Assembly (NCBI GenBank): GCA_018268995.1
Contig: JAFDVL010000108.1
Location: 19,547-83,546 of the forward strand
DNA from: Acidobacteriota bacterium
Lineage (GTDB): Bacteria > Acidobacteriota > Blastocatellia > RBC074
Length of the DNA: 64,000 bases
Direction: 5' to 3'
Shown here: positions 1 to 10,100 of the stretch, one piece after another
Layout of the letters: every line of letters begins with the position of its first letter
Numbering within the stretch: the first letter of the stretch is position 1
Position numbers and translations under genes: made by a program
Notes under the pieces: generated by a model
The model's input: the letters and a program-made list of their open reading frames with translations, nothing else
The model's database searches: none
Told to the model about the DNA's origin: nothing

Positions 1-108
1 GCTGTCGCCCACTTCGCGGGCTTGGTGATTCAATTTGACTTTCCTGGGGTTGCGGCTGCGCCTTCACCCCAGGCTTTATGCTGCCGCCCGCGTTCGCGGG
101 CTGAAATC
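1..108. repeat. Right half of a composite palindromic element (family F)
   Basis: This stretch matches the right half of the element at 10471-10675. Both contain the word GCTGTCGCCCACTTCGCGGG and, further on, CTTTATGCTG followed by a hairpin and TGAAATC. The left half would lie outside the window. It sits just past the stop codon of the leftward hydrolase at 149. I see no gene in 1-148. Confidence 0.7.
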
Positions 109-148
109 GTGCAAAAATTTGGGCAATGACTAAGGCTTTCATTCCGGC

Positions 149-2311
149 TCATTCCTGATTGATAAAGCTTCGATAAAAAACCGCTGGCTGATCTGCCACG
201 CGTCGCTCGACAACGTGAATGGCCGATGTTGTCGCATATTGCTTCTTCACCTCTGCCAATCTCATTTGTTGCCCCAACGCGTTCACACCATTGACGATCC
301 AAACCTGGCGTGGGGCAAGCGAGGCAATGACATCGGGCAGGTCGTACGAGCGCAAAACGCCCGGAATGACCTGCTCAAAAATCTGCCGATGAATCCGCTG
401 TTGGATAATGGTCTGATAGGAAACGAGCATTCCTTCGAGCGCGATTTTATTGATGCGGGTATCCAGCGCCGCTGCGTGCAACAACGGAATCGCGCCCGCG
501 TCTTTGCCGAAGCCATAAATTTTTGTGCGCTCAACATCCGGTCGCGCGGCCAGCAGATCAACGCCGCGCAGCACATCTTTCATTCGCATTCCCACCAGAG
601 GCCGACCGATGTGCAACGCAGTCATCGCGCTTTCAAAATCTCCGAAATACACCGGGAAATCATCGTTTCCTTCTGTGTTGCGAGACCGCGTTTCGCCCAG
701 GCCTCGCACATCAATTGCCAGCACAATCAGACCCGCTTTGACGAACTGCTCAATCTCACCGCCCGCTGCTGCCGCCGCCGATTTGCCGCGCCCGTGAATG
801 TAAATCATTGCGGGTTTGCGCGCGCTGCCTCCTTCCGGCACAAAGAGGAGCGCGGGAATGTGAATCCCCGGTTCGCTTTCATAGACGAGCTTTTCGATGC
901 GATAGCCTGCGCGCGTGATTTCGCCGTAAGGTTTGACGACCAGCGCGTTCTTCGGTGCTTCATAAGCAGTCAAACTGCGCACGCGGTTGCGCAATTCTTC
1001 TGTCGCAAATGGCCTGCCTTTCGGACGCAAATGTTCTGCGCGTTTCTGATTCAAGCTGAAGACCGTTTCACCGCCTAAACTCACCGTAACCTGTCCCGAC
1101 TCGGTGCAAAACAATTCCTCTTCCGTTGCCATGACGACTTCTGGCTCTGGTTCCTGATTCTCTACGCCTTTCAACCAACGCCCGAACCAGCGATAGGACG
1201 CAAGCCTGCGCGGTTTTGAATAGCCGTGTCCGTCGTCCGCTTCGACCATCGAGAGCTTTTCCGGCACACCCATCAGTTTGTAAACGCCCTGCGCTTCGCG
1301 GTACGTCGAACGCGCGCCGCCAATCGAAAAGAAATCGCGGATCGCCGAAAGCATCAAAAACGGCTTCGGCGCGAAAGCATAAATAAAATCACCGTGATCG
1401 AGTCCTGCGCCAATCCACGGCACCAGATTTTGTTCGGCATCCTGCGGCCCGATGGTGTCCAGCAACGCTGTCCACGAAGTGATGAAACACGAAGGCGCGG
1501 CGACGTGAATGCGATCTTCCAGCGCGGCTAAATACGATGTATGTGTGCCGCCGCCGGAATTGCCCGTCAAGCCGATGCGCGTTGCGTCTACCTCAGGTCG
1601 TGAGAGCAAATAATCAAGCGCGCGGATTCCGTCCCAGATTGTGTACCGCGCCAGATTGTCGCCCGTAAGCAAGCATTGAATGCCGAGGATGGTGTGTTCC
1701 GTGGTCGAGTGGCGCACCTTCGATTCACCAAAATCCGCGTCGTACATTTGCACACGCTCGCCCTGTCCCAATTGATCCCACGCCAGCGCGACATAGCCCT
1801 TTTGCGCGAATGACCCCAACACCTGCTGCCATGTGTCATGCGCCTTTGCGCCTTCTTCGTGGCCGAGTGGGAAGAGAATCGCTGGAAACGGCCCACGCCC
1901 GCGCGTCGGCACATACAGGCTTGCGGTCACGTAAAACTTCGGCTGACTTTCAAAGATGACTTTTTCGATCTTGTACCCTTCGCGTTCAATCACGCCGATG
2001 GTTCGTGCATTGAGCGGCGCGCGTTCCGGGAATGCACCGCCCAGCGTTTCCATCATTCGCGCCCGAATGTAGGCCTTTCGCTCCGTGAGTTGTTGCGGCG
2101 ACGTGAAGCCCTGAATCATGCGCGCACGTTCGGCGAGCAACGCTTTGGCCTGCGCGTTCACATATTCCGGCAGCATGTTTTTGACATTGCGGAAGTCTTC
2201 GATGCCGGACAGGAAATCCGTTTCGCTCGGTCGTTGCGCTTGTACTGGTGCAATGCCGACGCCAAGCAATATCGCACAAAATATTAGGGGAACGAGTACT
2301 CGTAGCTGCAT
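149..2311 (-). CDS. Secreted tandem alpha/beta hydrolase (acetyl-xylan-esterase-like), second domain lacking the nucleophile
   Basis: A 720-residue protein with a clear signal peptide (residues 1-26, ending VQAQ). It has two alpha/beta hydrolase domains. The first (about 100-385) carries the nucleophile elbow GNSGGG with Ser252 and a candidate catalytic His in DGHGYS (His362), like the acetyl xylan esterase/dienelactone hydrolase families. The second (about 450-720) repeats the fold's opening (RAGYRIEKLVYES, VYIHGRG-like strand), but its elbow reads GKDAG, with Asp604 where Ser is expected. The start is preceded by a strong GAGGTGA site. It is the last gene of a leftward cluster of secreted catabolic genes. 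The substrate is unknown; ester-linked glycan decoration is a guess from the family. A peptidase of the S9/S15 type is less likely. Confidence 0.8.
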   Translation of the reverse strand: MQLRVLVPLIFCAILLGVGIAPVQAQRPSETDFLSGIEDFRNVKNMLPEYVNAQAKALLAERARMIQGFTSPQQLTERKAYIRARMMETLGGAFPERAPLNARTIGVIEREGYKIEKVIFESQPKFYVTASLYVPTRGRGPFPAILFPLGHEEGAKAHDTWQQVLGSFAQKGYVALAWDQLGQGERVQMYDADFGESKVRHSTTEHTILGIQCLLTGDNLARYTIWDGIRALDYLLSRPEVDATRIGLTGNSGGGTHTSYLAALEDRIHVAAPSCFITSWTALLDTIGPQDAEQNLVPWIGAGLDHGDFIYAFAPKPFLMLSAIRDFFSIGGARSTYREAQGVYKLMGVPEKLSMVEADDGHGYSKPRRLASYRWFGRWLKGVENQEPEPEVVMATEEELFCTESGQVTVSLGGETVFSLNQKRAEHLRPKGRPFATEELRNRVRSLTAYEAPKNALVVKPYGEITRAGYRIEKLVYESEPGIHIPALLFVPEGGSARKPAMIYIHGRGKSAAAAAGGEIEQFVKAGLIVLAIDVRGLGETRSRNTEGNDDFPVYFGDFESAMTALHIGRPLVGMRMKDVLRGVDLLAARPDVERTKIYGFGKDAGAIPLLHAAALDTRINKIALEGMLVSYQTIIQQRIHRQIFEQVIPGVLRSYDLPDVIASLAPRQVWIVNGVNALGQQMRLAEVKKQYATTSAIHVVERRVADQPAVFYRSFINQE

Positions 2312-2380
2312 GAAATCACCTCGAAGATCGTTTTAAGAATGAGCGCCAAAAGCTCGGAATGTTTATCTCCACTGGCGCAC

Positions 2381-2543
2381 GCGAAGCCCTGGGAGCGCAG
2401 GCGTCCCGCCTGCTGTTTGCGCGCGCAGCGACGCAAACAAACGTCGTGAAGGAATACGCTAAAGATAAAGGGATCGCCTCGTGAAGCGTGCGCATCGCTG
2501 CGCTCGCGCAGCAGGCGGGACGCCTGCGCTCCCAGGGCTTCGC
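2381..2543. repeat. Composite palindromic element, family E
   Basis: Perfect 35-bp inverted arms lie at 2381-2415 and 2509-2543. Each arm is itself palindromic around GCAGGCGTCCCGCCTGC. The 93-bp spacer contains a further short hairpin. The element fills most of the gap between the oxidoreductase stop (2560) and the hydrolase start (2311), both leftward. I see no promoter or gene in this gap. Confidence 0.85.
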
Positions 2544-2559
2544 GTTCTTCACGCACCCG

Positions 2560-3891
2560 CTAAAGTTTGACCAAATCTTTGATCTTGATGAGTTGCCCAC
2601 CACGTTCGATGCTGCGATAGGCTGCGATGCCGATCAGGCTGGCCAATGCACCTGCACGGAAATCCGCGCGTAACCCCAGCGGATCAGGTTTTCCAGCACC
2701 ACGAAAGATCAAATCGTGCAGCGATCCGTCTGCGCCGCCGTGCCCGCCGGAGCGTTGTTCTTCGACAATATTCACGATTTCGGATTTGCCAAAGCTGCGC
2801 GTCAATCGCAATTCATCGCTCTTGAATCCGCCGCCGCTGTAGTCCTGATAATCTAGCCGTCCTTTGGTTCCGTTGAAGGAAATGGATTGACCTTCGTAGG
2901 GCAGATACGTGTTGGCCGAGTAATTCAACGTCACGCCATTTTCATATCGCACAACGACCGACATGGTGTCGTAAATGTTGGTGTCTTCAGCCCACACGCA
3001 GCCGTCGCGCAGGTAGCCGTCTTCCGATTCGCATTCGGTGTAAAGCTTCACGTAGCGCGAGTTCTTCGTCACGTCCCAATAAAATTGACAGTTTTGTTTA
3101 TGCGGACAGGTGCGGCAGTTCGTGCCACGAAAGCTGTTGTTGCGTCCATAAAATTTCAGATCACCGCGCGCCATCACTTCAATCGGCGTTGAATTCAACC
3201 ACCAGTTTGCTTGGTCAAAGTGATGCGACGCTTTGTGACAGAGCAGCGTGCCGGAATTCTCTTTCTTGCGATGCCAGCGGCGGAAGTAATCTGCGCCGTG
3301 ACTGGTGTCGAGGTATTCGTGAAAGTCTACGGAAATCACATCGCCGATGGCTTTTTGCATCATCAGCTCTTTGACCTTTTTGTCTTTCAATCCGTGGCGC
3401 GCGTTGAAGGTGACAGTCAGGTTTTTGCCGGTCTTTTTCTGCGCATCCAAAATCGCCTGACATTGTTGCTCATCGGTGCAGAGCGGCTTTTCGCTCATCA
3501 CGTCGCAGCCCAATTCCATTGCGCGAATGATGTAGCGCGCGTGCGTGCCGTCGGGCGTCGTTACGATCACGCGGTCAGGACGCGTCTCTTTAATCATTCG
3601 ATCAAAGTCGGTGAAGGTTGGCGCGTTGACGCCGATCAATTCCCGCGCGGCGGCCACGCGTTTGCGGTTGTGGTCGCACAGGCCAACAATTTCGACTACA
3701 TCGCTATAGCCTTTGACCACTTCCTGCCCCCAGGTGAACGAACCGCGCGAACCGGTGCCGATGATGGCGACCTTCAATTTCTTCGTGTTTTGTGCAGCAG
3801 TTGCGCAACCAGCCAGTACGCTGGTTGCGGCCAGTGACACGCCGCCCGCAACAAATTCGCGTCGGGTGATAGCGTCTTTTTCGTTTGTCAT
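2560..3891 (-). CDS. Tat-exported Gfo/Idh/MocA family oxidoreductase
   Basis: A 443-residue NAD(P)-dependent sugar or inositol dehydrogenase-type protein. The N-terminus has a twin-arginine signal (TRREFVAGG) with a lipoprotein-like VLAGC. It is followed by the Rossmann start KVAIIGTGSRG, the conserved EKP motif (MSEKPLCTDEQ) and the C-terminal Gfo/Idh alpha/beta domain. I start at 3891 because of the GGAGAA site just upstream; the open frame extends further, but that extension is only translated palindrome A1. A cysteine group C-x2-C-x5-C (NCRTCPHKQNCQF), mid-protein, suggests a structural metal or disulfides. The export signal places it in the periplasm. The substrate is unknown. Confidence 0.88.
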   Translation of the reverse strand: MTNEKDAITRREFVAGGVSLAATSVLAGCATAAQNTKKLKVAIIGTGSRGSFTWGQEVVKGYSDVVEIVGLCDHNRKRVAAARELIGVNAPTFTDFDRMIKETRPDRVIVTTPDGTHARYIIRAMELGCDVMSEKPLCTDEQQCQAILDAQKKTGKNLTVTFNARHGLKDKKVKELMMQKAIGDVISVDFHEYLDTSHGADYFRRWHRKKENSGTLLCHKASHHFDQANWWLNSTPIEVMARGDLKFYGRNNSFRGTNCRTCPHKQNCQFYWDVTKNSRYVKLYTECESEDGYLRDGCVWAEDTNIYDTMSVVVRYENGVTLNYSANTYLPYEGQSISFNGTKGRLDYQDYSGGGFKSDELRLTRSFGKSEIVNIVEEQRSGGHGGADGSLHDLIFRGAGKPDPLGLRADFRAGALASLIGIAAYRSIERGGQLIKIKDLVKL

Positions 3892-3906
3892 CTTTTCTCC
3901 TTGAAA

Positions 3907-3991
3907 ATGTACAGCAAACTTCCAGTTTGCTGCGGTGTTCACCAACCATCTACGCCGGAAGTCAGCAGCAAACTGGAAGTTTGCTGTACAT
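3907..3991. repeat. Composite palindromic element, family A copy 1
   Basis: Perfect 27-bp inverted arms are at 3907-3933 and 3965-3991, beginning and ending in ATGTAC/GTACAT. Each arm contains its own hairpin GCAAACT-TCC-AGTTTGC. It lies between the amidohydrolase stop (4002) and the oxidoreductase start (3891). Copy 2, with a different spacer, is at 15960-16056. Confidence 0.9.
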
Positions 3992-4001
3992 TTGTCTTGC
4001 C

Positions 4002-4880
4002 TTAGCGTCCCAAACCCAAAATCCGAATCATTGTCTCGGCAAAGACCTTGCGTCGCACCGGTTCGGGCACTGCGCATGCGTCTAGCAACCGATTGTATTG
4101 CGCGATGAGTTTTTCCAGTTCCAGCGGGTCTTCGTCTGTGCCGAACACCAGCTTTTCAAAGGCGTGCGGCGTCCCGGCGGGCATGTGTTCCTGTCCGCTC
4201 GTTTGCCCCCACCACAGATACTTTTTGAAGACGGCGAGTTCATCCTTCTTTTTGATTAGCGAACTCCCTGTCAGGTCAAAGTACAGATTGGGATTCCAGC
4301 GCGCTGCCTCTGCCGCTTCGTCGTACCACGGGTTGCCGAAATGCGAGCCGATCAGCGTCAGTTCAGGAAACGCCCGCGCCAGCGTGTCCAGATACATTGG
4401 CCGCATCCGCGCCATCGAACCTTTCTGGCGTGGGATTTTATCATTGGGGCGAGAGCTGATGCCGGTGTGCAGCAAGGCGACTAACCGATACCGTTCCGCG
4501 CGCGCAAAGGCCGGAAAATAGCTGGGATCGTCATAATTTTTTAGCGGACTGTGAATCTTCAATCCTTTGAATCCGGCTGTCTGCGCGCGATCAATTTGCT
4601 CGATCACATCGCTGTCATCCAGATCAATCCAGTAGAAAGGAATGATGACATCGGGATGCTTTTTCGCGGCTGCTTTCAAGGCGTCAAACTGTTGCCGCTC
4701 GGCTGAAACACAGGCGACCGCATTGTTCTTGCGATAGATGCGGACTAAATCTTCGACGAAGTTCGCTCGGTCATCCCAATGAATATGTGCGTCCACATAA
4801 CGTGGCTGGGCGAATGTTGCTGCACTACAGCACAGGAGCAAACTCAACAGCAGTCGAAAGGCAAATTTCTCTTGCCTCAT
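4002..4880 (-). CDS. Secreted amidohydrolase, family 2 (TIM-barrel metal-dependent hydrolase)
   Basis: A 292-residue protein with a signal peptide (about 1-25, ending TFAQ). The metal-binding HxH motif follows at once (DAHIHWD). Further conserved family-2 amidohydrolase points are GLKIHSP, a His in LLHTG, GSHFGNPW and the late Asp in FGTDEDP. The family includes lactonases and decarboxylases acting on small cyclic compounds. In this cluster a sugar lactone is plausible but unproven. It lies between oxidoreductase and hydrolase genes on the same strand, separated by palindromic elements A1 and B. Length is normal for the family. Confidence 0.85.
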   Translation of the reverse strand: MRQEKFAFRLLLSLLLCCSAATFAQPRYVDAHIHWDDRANFVEDLVRIYRKNNAVACVSAERQQFDALKAAAKKHPDVIIPFYWIDLDDSDVIEQIDRAQTAGFKGLKIHSPLKNYDDPSYFPAFARAERYRLVALLHTGISSRPNDKIPRQKGSMARMRPMYLDTLARAFPELTLIGSHFGNPWYDEAAEAARWNPNLYFDLTGSSLIKKKDELAVFKKYLWWGQTSGQEHMPAGTPHAFEKLVFGTDEDPLELEKLIAQYNRLLDACAVPEPVRRKVFAETMIRILGLGR

Positions 4881-4901
4881 AGTTTTTTCTCTTTCATGAG
4901 T

Positions 4902-5080
4902 TCGCCGCAGCGCGGCGACTGAATTTAGCCGTGGATTTCAATCCACGGTGAGCGAAATAAATCTCTCGTGTCGCGTTAGCGACGCCTGAATTCAATCGTC
5001 GCTAACGCGACGTGGAAACCTGAAAACATCTTCCGTGGATTGAAATCCACGGCTAAATTCAAACTGCCGCTATGCGGCAA
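4902..5080. repeat. Nested composite palindromic element, family B
   Basis: Outer perfect 28-bp arms are at 4921-4948 and 5033-5060. Inner perfect 15-bp arms are at 4970-4984 and 4997-5011. The arms are themselves self-complementary (GTGGATT-TC-AATCCAC and GTCGC-GTTA-GCGAC). Small GC-rich hairpins flank the whole (CGCCGC/GCGGCG near 4902-4918, TGCCGC-TAT-GCGGCA near 5065-5079). It fills the gap between the genes ending at 5103 and starting at 4880. Confidence 0.88.
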
Positions 5081-5102
5081 AGAGACTGAATTGTTATGGG
5101 CA

Positions 5103-7109
5103 TTAGCTTCTTTCAAAATGCTCTGCCTTGCCAGCCGCACGATAAATCGCCGCCGTTCGCTCAAACGCGACATCTGTTGCGCCAATGAGGGTGAGTTTGC
5201 GCGGAGCCAGACAGCCCATCGCTTCGGGAATATCCAACACGCGCAGCACATTCAGCAATGGCGGCCCGTATTTTTCTTCCGGCGTTCGTGCCAATCCGGG
5301 AAGATGCGAGGCGGGCGGGTCAACTGCGACGACTGCTTCGATGGCAGGTTGATACAGCGCCGCGTATGCTGCAATGATTCCGGCGCGTCCGCGTCCGGCT
5401 GCACGCCAATGAACATTCGGTTCCGCACGGCGACCGACGATGGTCATCACGTCCCACACGCGCCCACTATCAACGGTTGCGCCGATCAAGGCCATTGCAC
5501 GCTCAATCGGATTCGGGAATTTCCCCTGCGTCCATGTTTCTGGCCCAACACCACGTGGGCTGAGCAGCAAAACAGAATCTTCGCCCACCACTGGCCGCGC
5601 CCATTCCGGCAGCTTTCTGGAATCTTCATCCGCATTGAGCACGATCAGCCATCGCGTGTTGCCTTTGCCGGGCAACCAGCGCAAAAGCACTTCGATGCCA
5701 TCTTCCGTGATTTCTTTTTCTATTCTTGGCTCGCTTCCCAGTGCGGGTGAATAGCTCGCCATTGCGCTGGCAGGCCACGCCGCAAATGCTGCCTGTCGCA
5801 ATCGTCCGAGCAAATCGTTCCGCCACGCATCAAACTTGCCTGCCGCTGGCAACGTCGGTTTCGCCAGCGCGACGAATTGCTCATCAATCTTCGTGTTGAT
5901 GGAATCTTTTGGGAAATCCGTGTCCTCAGGAAACACACGGAGCAGCTTGCGCTCAATGATCGGGCTGCCGTCAGCATTTTGATAGGCATCCGCATCCGTC
6001 ACACGTCGCGCATCGGTTTTGAAATGACGATTGAAGAATTCGTACACCGCCCGGCGAATGTCCGTGCGATAGCCGTGTCCGCCAACACTGATGACGGAAT
6101 CCACCAAATCGCTTGCGCCAAACAGTGCGTAGAGCCGTTCCAACCGTGCGGCGATGCGTTCATTGCTGGGCATGGGGAAATAGCCGTCCTGATTCGAGTT
6201 GACGAACAGCATCGGGCGCGGGCAGGTGAGCGCCGCGACGTTCGTATAATTCCAGCGCGCGCGGTTGTAGAAAAAGAAGCAATCGCAGTGGCGGCTGATG
6301 CCGTCTTCGCCTGCATAGAATGTGACATCGCCCAGACCGCTGACCGGCGCAGACACTTTCACGCGATCATCAACCGCAGCGAGCCAGAACGTTCCGATCC
6401 CTCCGCCTGAAATTCCGGTTGCGCCGATGCGCGTCATGTCTACTTCCGGGCGAGTCGCCAGATAATCCAGCGCGCGCATCGCATTCCACGTCTCGACGCC
6501 TGCGGGGCTATAGCCCGTCGAATGCCACCACCAACGATTTCCGCTCAGCAACCCGCGATGCAATCCGGCGATTTCGCTCAACTCAATTGTGTCCATCACC
6601 AGTGCGACATAACCGTGCGTAGCGAACCAGCTTCCGTGTTGCTGGCATTCGTTCGCCGCCTTGTTGCCATCGCGCCGATGCTGATTGGCGTGACCGACCT
6701 GATAAAGAATCGTCGGGTAGCGTTCATTCGTGCGCGTCGGGCGATAAAGATTCGCAGTGACGTACAATCCGGGCAAGCTTTGAAAATGCAGTTTCTCAAT
6801 CACGTAGCCGGGCCGTTCCAGCGTTCCGGTGATCGTCGCTTTCAGCGGCGTGCGCTCTGGCATTGGATTCAGTCCTAGCATATCCAGCAGTTCCGCACGC
6901 AATGCGGGCCGATGTTTTTCAAAGTCTGCCGCCGAAGTAATTCCTGGCAAAAACTCGCGCTCCATCTCAGCCGCGCGCGCCGCAAGATAACGGCGAATGC
7001 TGTAATCTCCGTCTGTATCCTGCGCAGCCAGCAAATGTGTCATGGGACAGCAAGCCGCAGCCGCCAGCGCCGCGCCTTGTCGAATCATTTCTCGTCTTGT
7101 TATTGGCAT
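5103..7109 (-). CDS. Tat-exported tandem alpha/beta hydrolase (acetyl-xylan-esterase-like)
   Basis: A 668-residue protein starting with a twin-arginine signal (PITRREMIRQGAALAAA). The first hydrolase domain (about 85-395) holds the nucleophile elbow GISGGG (Ser234) and a candidate His in GGHGYR. The C-terminal part resembles a second hydrolase domain but has GRGRAG where a Ser elbow would be, so it is probably non-catalytic. This matches the architecture of the gene at 149-2311; the two look like diverged paralogues. I chose the ATG at 7109 over upstream TTG codons, because the longer frame is translated palindrome C1 and the Tat motif sits directly after this ATG. The ribosome binding site is weak. 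Confidence 0.82.
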   Translation of the reverse strand: MPITRREMIRQGAALAAAACCPMTHLLAAQDTDGDYSIRRYLAARAAEMEREFLPGITSAADFEKHRPALRAELLDMLGLNPMPERTPLKATITGTLERPGYVIEKLHFQSLPGLYVTANLYRPTRTNERYPTILYQVGHANQHRRDGNKAANECQQHGSWFATHGYVALVMDTIELSEIAGLHRGLLSGNRWWWHSTGYSPAGVETWNAMRALDYLATRPEVDMTRIGATGISGGGIGTFWLAAVDDRVKVSAPVSGLGDVTFYAGEDGISRHCDCFFFYNRARWNYTNVAALTCPRPMLFVNSNQDGYFPMPSNERIAARLERLYALFGASDLVDSVISVGGHGYRTDIRRAVYEFFNRHFKTDARRVTDADAYQNADGSPIIERKLLRVFPEDTDFPKDSINTKIDEQFVALAKPTLPAAGKFDAWRNDLLGRLRQAAFAAWPASAMASYSPALGSEPRIEKEITEDGIEVLLRWLPGKGNTRWLIVLNADEDSRKLPEWARPVVGEDSVLLLSPRGVGPETWTQGKFPNPIERAMALIGATVDSGRVWDVMTIVGRRAEPNVHWRAAGRGRAGIIAAYAALYQPAIEAVVAVDPPASHLPGLARTPEEKYGPPLLNVLRVLDIPEAMGCLAPRKLTLIGATDVAFERTAAIYRAAGKAEHFERS

Positions 7110-7124
7110 AGATTTTAGAGATGT

Positions 7125-7193
7125 GGCGGAAGCCCGACTGTGAAGGAGGGCGCGCAAATGCGTAACGCCCTCCTTCACAGTCGGGCTTCTGCC
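7125..7193. repeat. Palindromic element, family C copy 1
   Basis: Inverted arms of 28 bp at 7125-7152 and 7166-7193 differ at one base. The arm is GGCGGAAGCCCGACTGTGAA plus eight more bases, and the loop is 13 bp. Copy 2, with the same arms, is at 43209-43282. It fits exactly between the stop of the TPR gene (7198) and the start of the hydrolase (7109). Confidence 0.9.
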
Positions 7194-7197
7194 GTTG

Positions 7198-10100
7198 TCA
7201 ATCCTTGCTCTTGAGCATTCCCAACAATCCCGCATCCATCCACGCCAGCGCCTGTTGTGACCAAAGCAACGTTCGATCCAGTTCAAGCGATTGGCGAAAC
7301 TCAGCGCGCGCCTGTTCCGACTGGCCGCGAAAGGCGGCGTAGATGCCTGCCAGATAGTGTGCCTGCGCGCTCAATCGCCCGCTGTTTTTATTGCGTTCGT
7401 TGACGGTCAGGAAATTCGTGAACCATTCTTCCGCGCGAGCCGTCGCGCCGGATTTGTGCAGTGCGATGGCGCGGAACAATCCTTCATCATTGAATCCCTC
7501 GTGCGATGTTGCGGCGGCGGCTTTCCACGTTTGCGCGGCTTCGTCGCCTTGCTGCAAGAGCGCCTCGAACACCAACAACCGGGCGCTGCGCAACGTCGCA
7601 AAATCATCTACACCAAGGCTGGCAGGTGGTGTTTGCGCGGCGCGGGCAAGCCTGATCGCCTCGTCTTTGCTTTTGCCCACACTCGCCAGCAAATTTGCCG
7701 CCTGCCACAAATGCAGCAGCGAATACGATTGATGCTGCGGCTCAAACGTGTGCTGTGCCAGCAGCGCGAGCGTCCGTTGTACATGGCCGGATTGCGCTTC
7801 TATCAGTGCCATCGTTTCAATCAGGCGATCATTCTGCGGTTTGGTTTTGAGTGCGCGTTCGATGATTTGCCGCGCTGCATTCGTGTTTCCGGCTTTGGCT
7901 TGAAGCTGAGCCACAAGGATTGTGTGCGACAGCAACTCCGGGCGTTGTTCGGCGGCACGCGTCAGCAGTGGCAAAGCTTCTTTAGCCTGCCCGATTTCAA
8001 GCAATGCCAGACCCAGATCGCGCAAGGCTGAAAAATGTTGCGGATTTGCCGCAATCGCTGCATGCCACAGTGGAATCGCTTCGCTTTGGCGTGCGCGGCT
8101 GTACAGCAGTTCGCCCAATAAACAAGCAGCGTTCGCATCGCTTGGTGCAAGCGCAAGAACGCGATGCAGCACGCGCATTGTCTCGCGGCGAAAGGGAAAG
8201 ATTTCCAGTTCCAGTGCTTGCTTGCGCGCTGTCTCAATGCTTTGTCGCGCCGCCGCTGAATCATTCACGCGGTCAGCAAGGTAAGCGCGATAGTAATGCA
8301 GCAGCAAGCTCGACTTGGGGGACGAAATCGCCAGCCCTTGTTCGATGACGCGACGCGCTTCCGAGAACGCCGACAAACGCATGTATTCGCACGCCAATTC
8401 CAGATAGCCTTGTTCGTGATGCGCGCAGGCGGCGTCTAGTTGTGGAGTGCGGAGCGCGGAATGCGGAGCGCGAAAGAGTTCTTTTTCAGCGTGCGCGAAA
8501 GCGTTGGTGGGATCGAGTTTCAGCAGGGCGTCGCATTGTTGTTGCGCCTCCGTCATGCGACCCAATTTGCGCAATGTGAACGCATAGGCCTGACGCGCGG
8601 ACAATTGCGTTGGCACGGTGGCGACGGCTTGTGACAACCGCGCTTCCGCCTCTTTGAAATCGCCTGCTTGCAGCGCGAGCAGTCCAAGTCCGTATTCGCG
8701 CTGATCGAACTTTGCCGATGACGGCAATAGCCGGAAGTAATGGCGGCGCGCTTCTGTAATCTTACTGGTTTCACCATACGCCGTTGCCAGAAAGTGATGC
8801 GCTTCGCCGTTGGTCGGGTCACGTTCCAGCACCGCTTGAAAATGCTGGATTGCATCGTCGTGCTGTGCGCGTTCGAGTGCGATCAATCCCAGACGTAAAT
8901 GCGGCGCGGTGAAATGACTGTCTTTGGTAAGCGCGGCGCGATAGGCTTGGCCCGCTGCTTCCTGTTCGCCGAATTTTTCGTGCGCCAGTCCTTTTTGAAA
9001 AGCCTCTTCTGCCGTCAGCGTTTCCATTGCCGCAAATTTGCGCGGAATCGAATCCGTTGCAAGAATAACATCGGGATGCGTGTTGTCAGGATGCTGAACA
9101 TATTGTGCCAGCAATTCGCCCGTCGCCGCATGAACTTCGAGTTTCAGCGGTTGTCTCGTAACTTCCGGTTTCAGTGCGATATTCGTGCGATAGACGGTTG
9201 CAGGTGAAAGGCTTTGCTGCGTGCTCCAAATCGTCGTTTCGCCTGCGGTCAATTTCAAAGTCGCATTGGGAAACCTGCCCGTTGCCGTCACCGCCAGCTT
9301 TGCCTGTTGTGGCTGAACATCAAAACTGATCATTGCATCGCGCGTGGCGGTTGTCATTCCGCCCAGATTGCCCACGCCAAACCAGTATTCTGTCCAGCCG
9401 TCGCTCTTGCCCGGCTCAATGAATTCGTAATTGCCATCCCAGACAAAACGCCCGCTCTGCACCTCAACATAGGGGCCGTCGTTGTCCGTGTAATGCTTCA
9501 TCTGGCGCATGGCCGCCTCGCCCGTCCCCCACGTCCACGTCTTCACGCCGCGCGCCAAACGGCGATCTGTCCAGCAAATCGTGCCGTAATCTGACTTGTA
9601 ATCGTACGCTCCGATAAAATTGTCGTAGATATCAAGACCGAAGACGCCGAGCATGTTTTGATTGTTTTTGTACCAGCTTAAATCCGTTCCGCGCACCGAA
9701 GGCCACGTGCTCAGTTCGGCGCTGTCGTGGCCGATGGTGCGCGTCATGGGATAGACAAAACGCGTGCCTTCGGTCGCCGAAATCCCTGCGTTCGTCCACA
9801 GCAAATACCGATTCGGAAGCAGATTGTTATTGCGCAATCGCAGCGTTAATTCGATGAACGAGCGCCCCGGATGCAATGTGACTTCCATCGTGATTTTATT
9901 GCGGAAGAAATGGTCTATATGCGAAAGGATGACGCTTGCGCTGCCGTCGTTATTGCGTCGCATCGCCCACGCCCACGGCTCGCCCGGCCACGTCAGCATG
10001 TGCGCGTCATACGGGCCGTAGACTTCCAGATTGCCCGCAGGCCATCCGCCGCGTTGGTTATAAAGCGTGGGCTTGATGACGCTGGTGTAATGGAAAATTT

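Noticed and set aside
215..1078. A 287-codon plus-strand frame opposite the first hydrolase
   Set aside because: The minus-strand hydrolase has a signal peptide, catalytic motifs and a strong ribosome site; the plus frame has none.
3892..4077. Upstream extension of the exported oxidoreductase
   Set aside because: The added residues are translated palindrome A1, and the Tat signal plus ribosome site mark the ATG at 3891.
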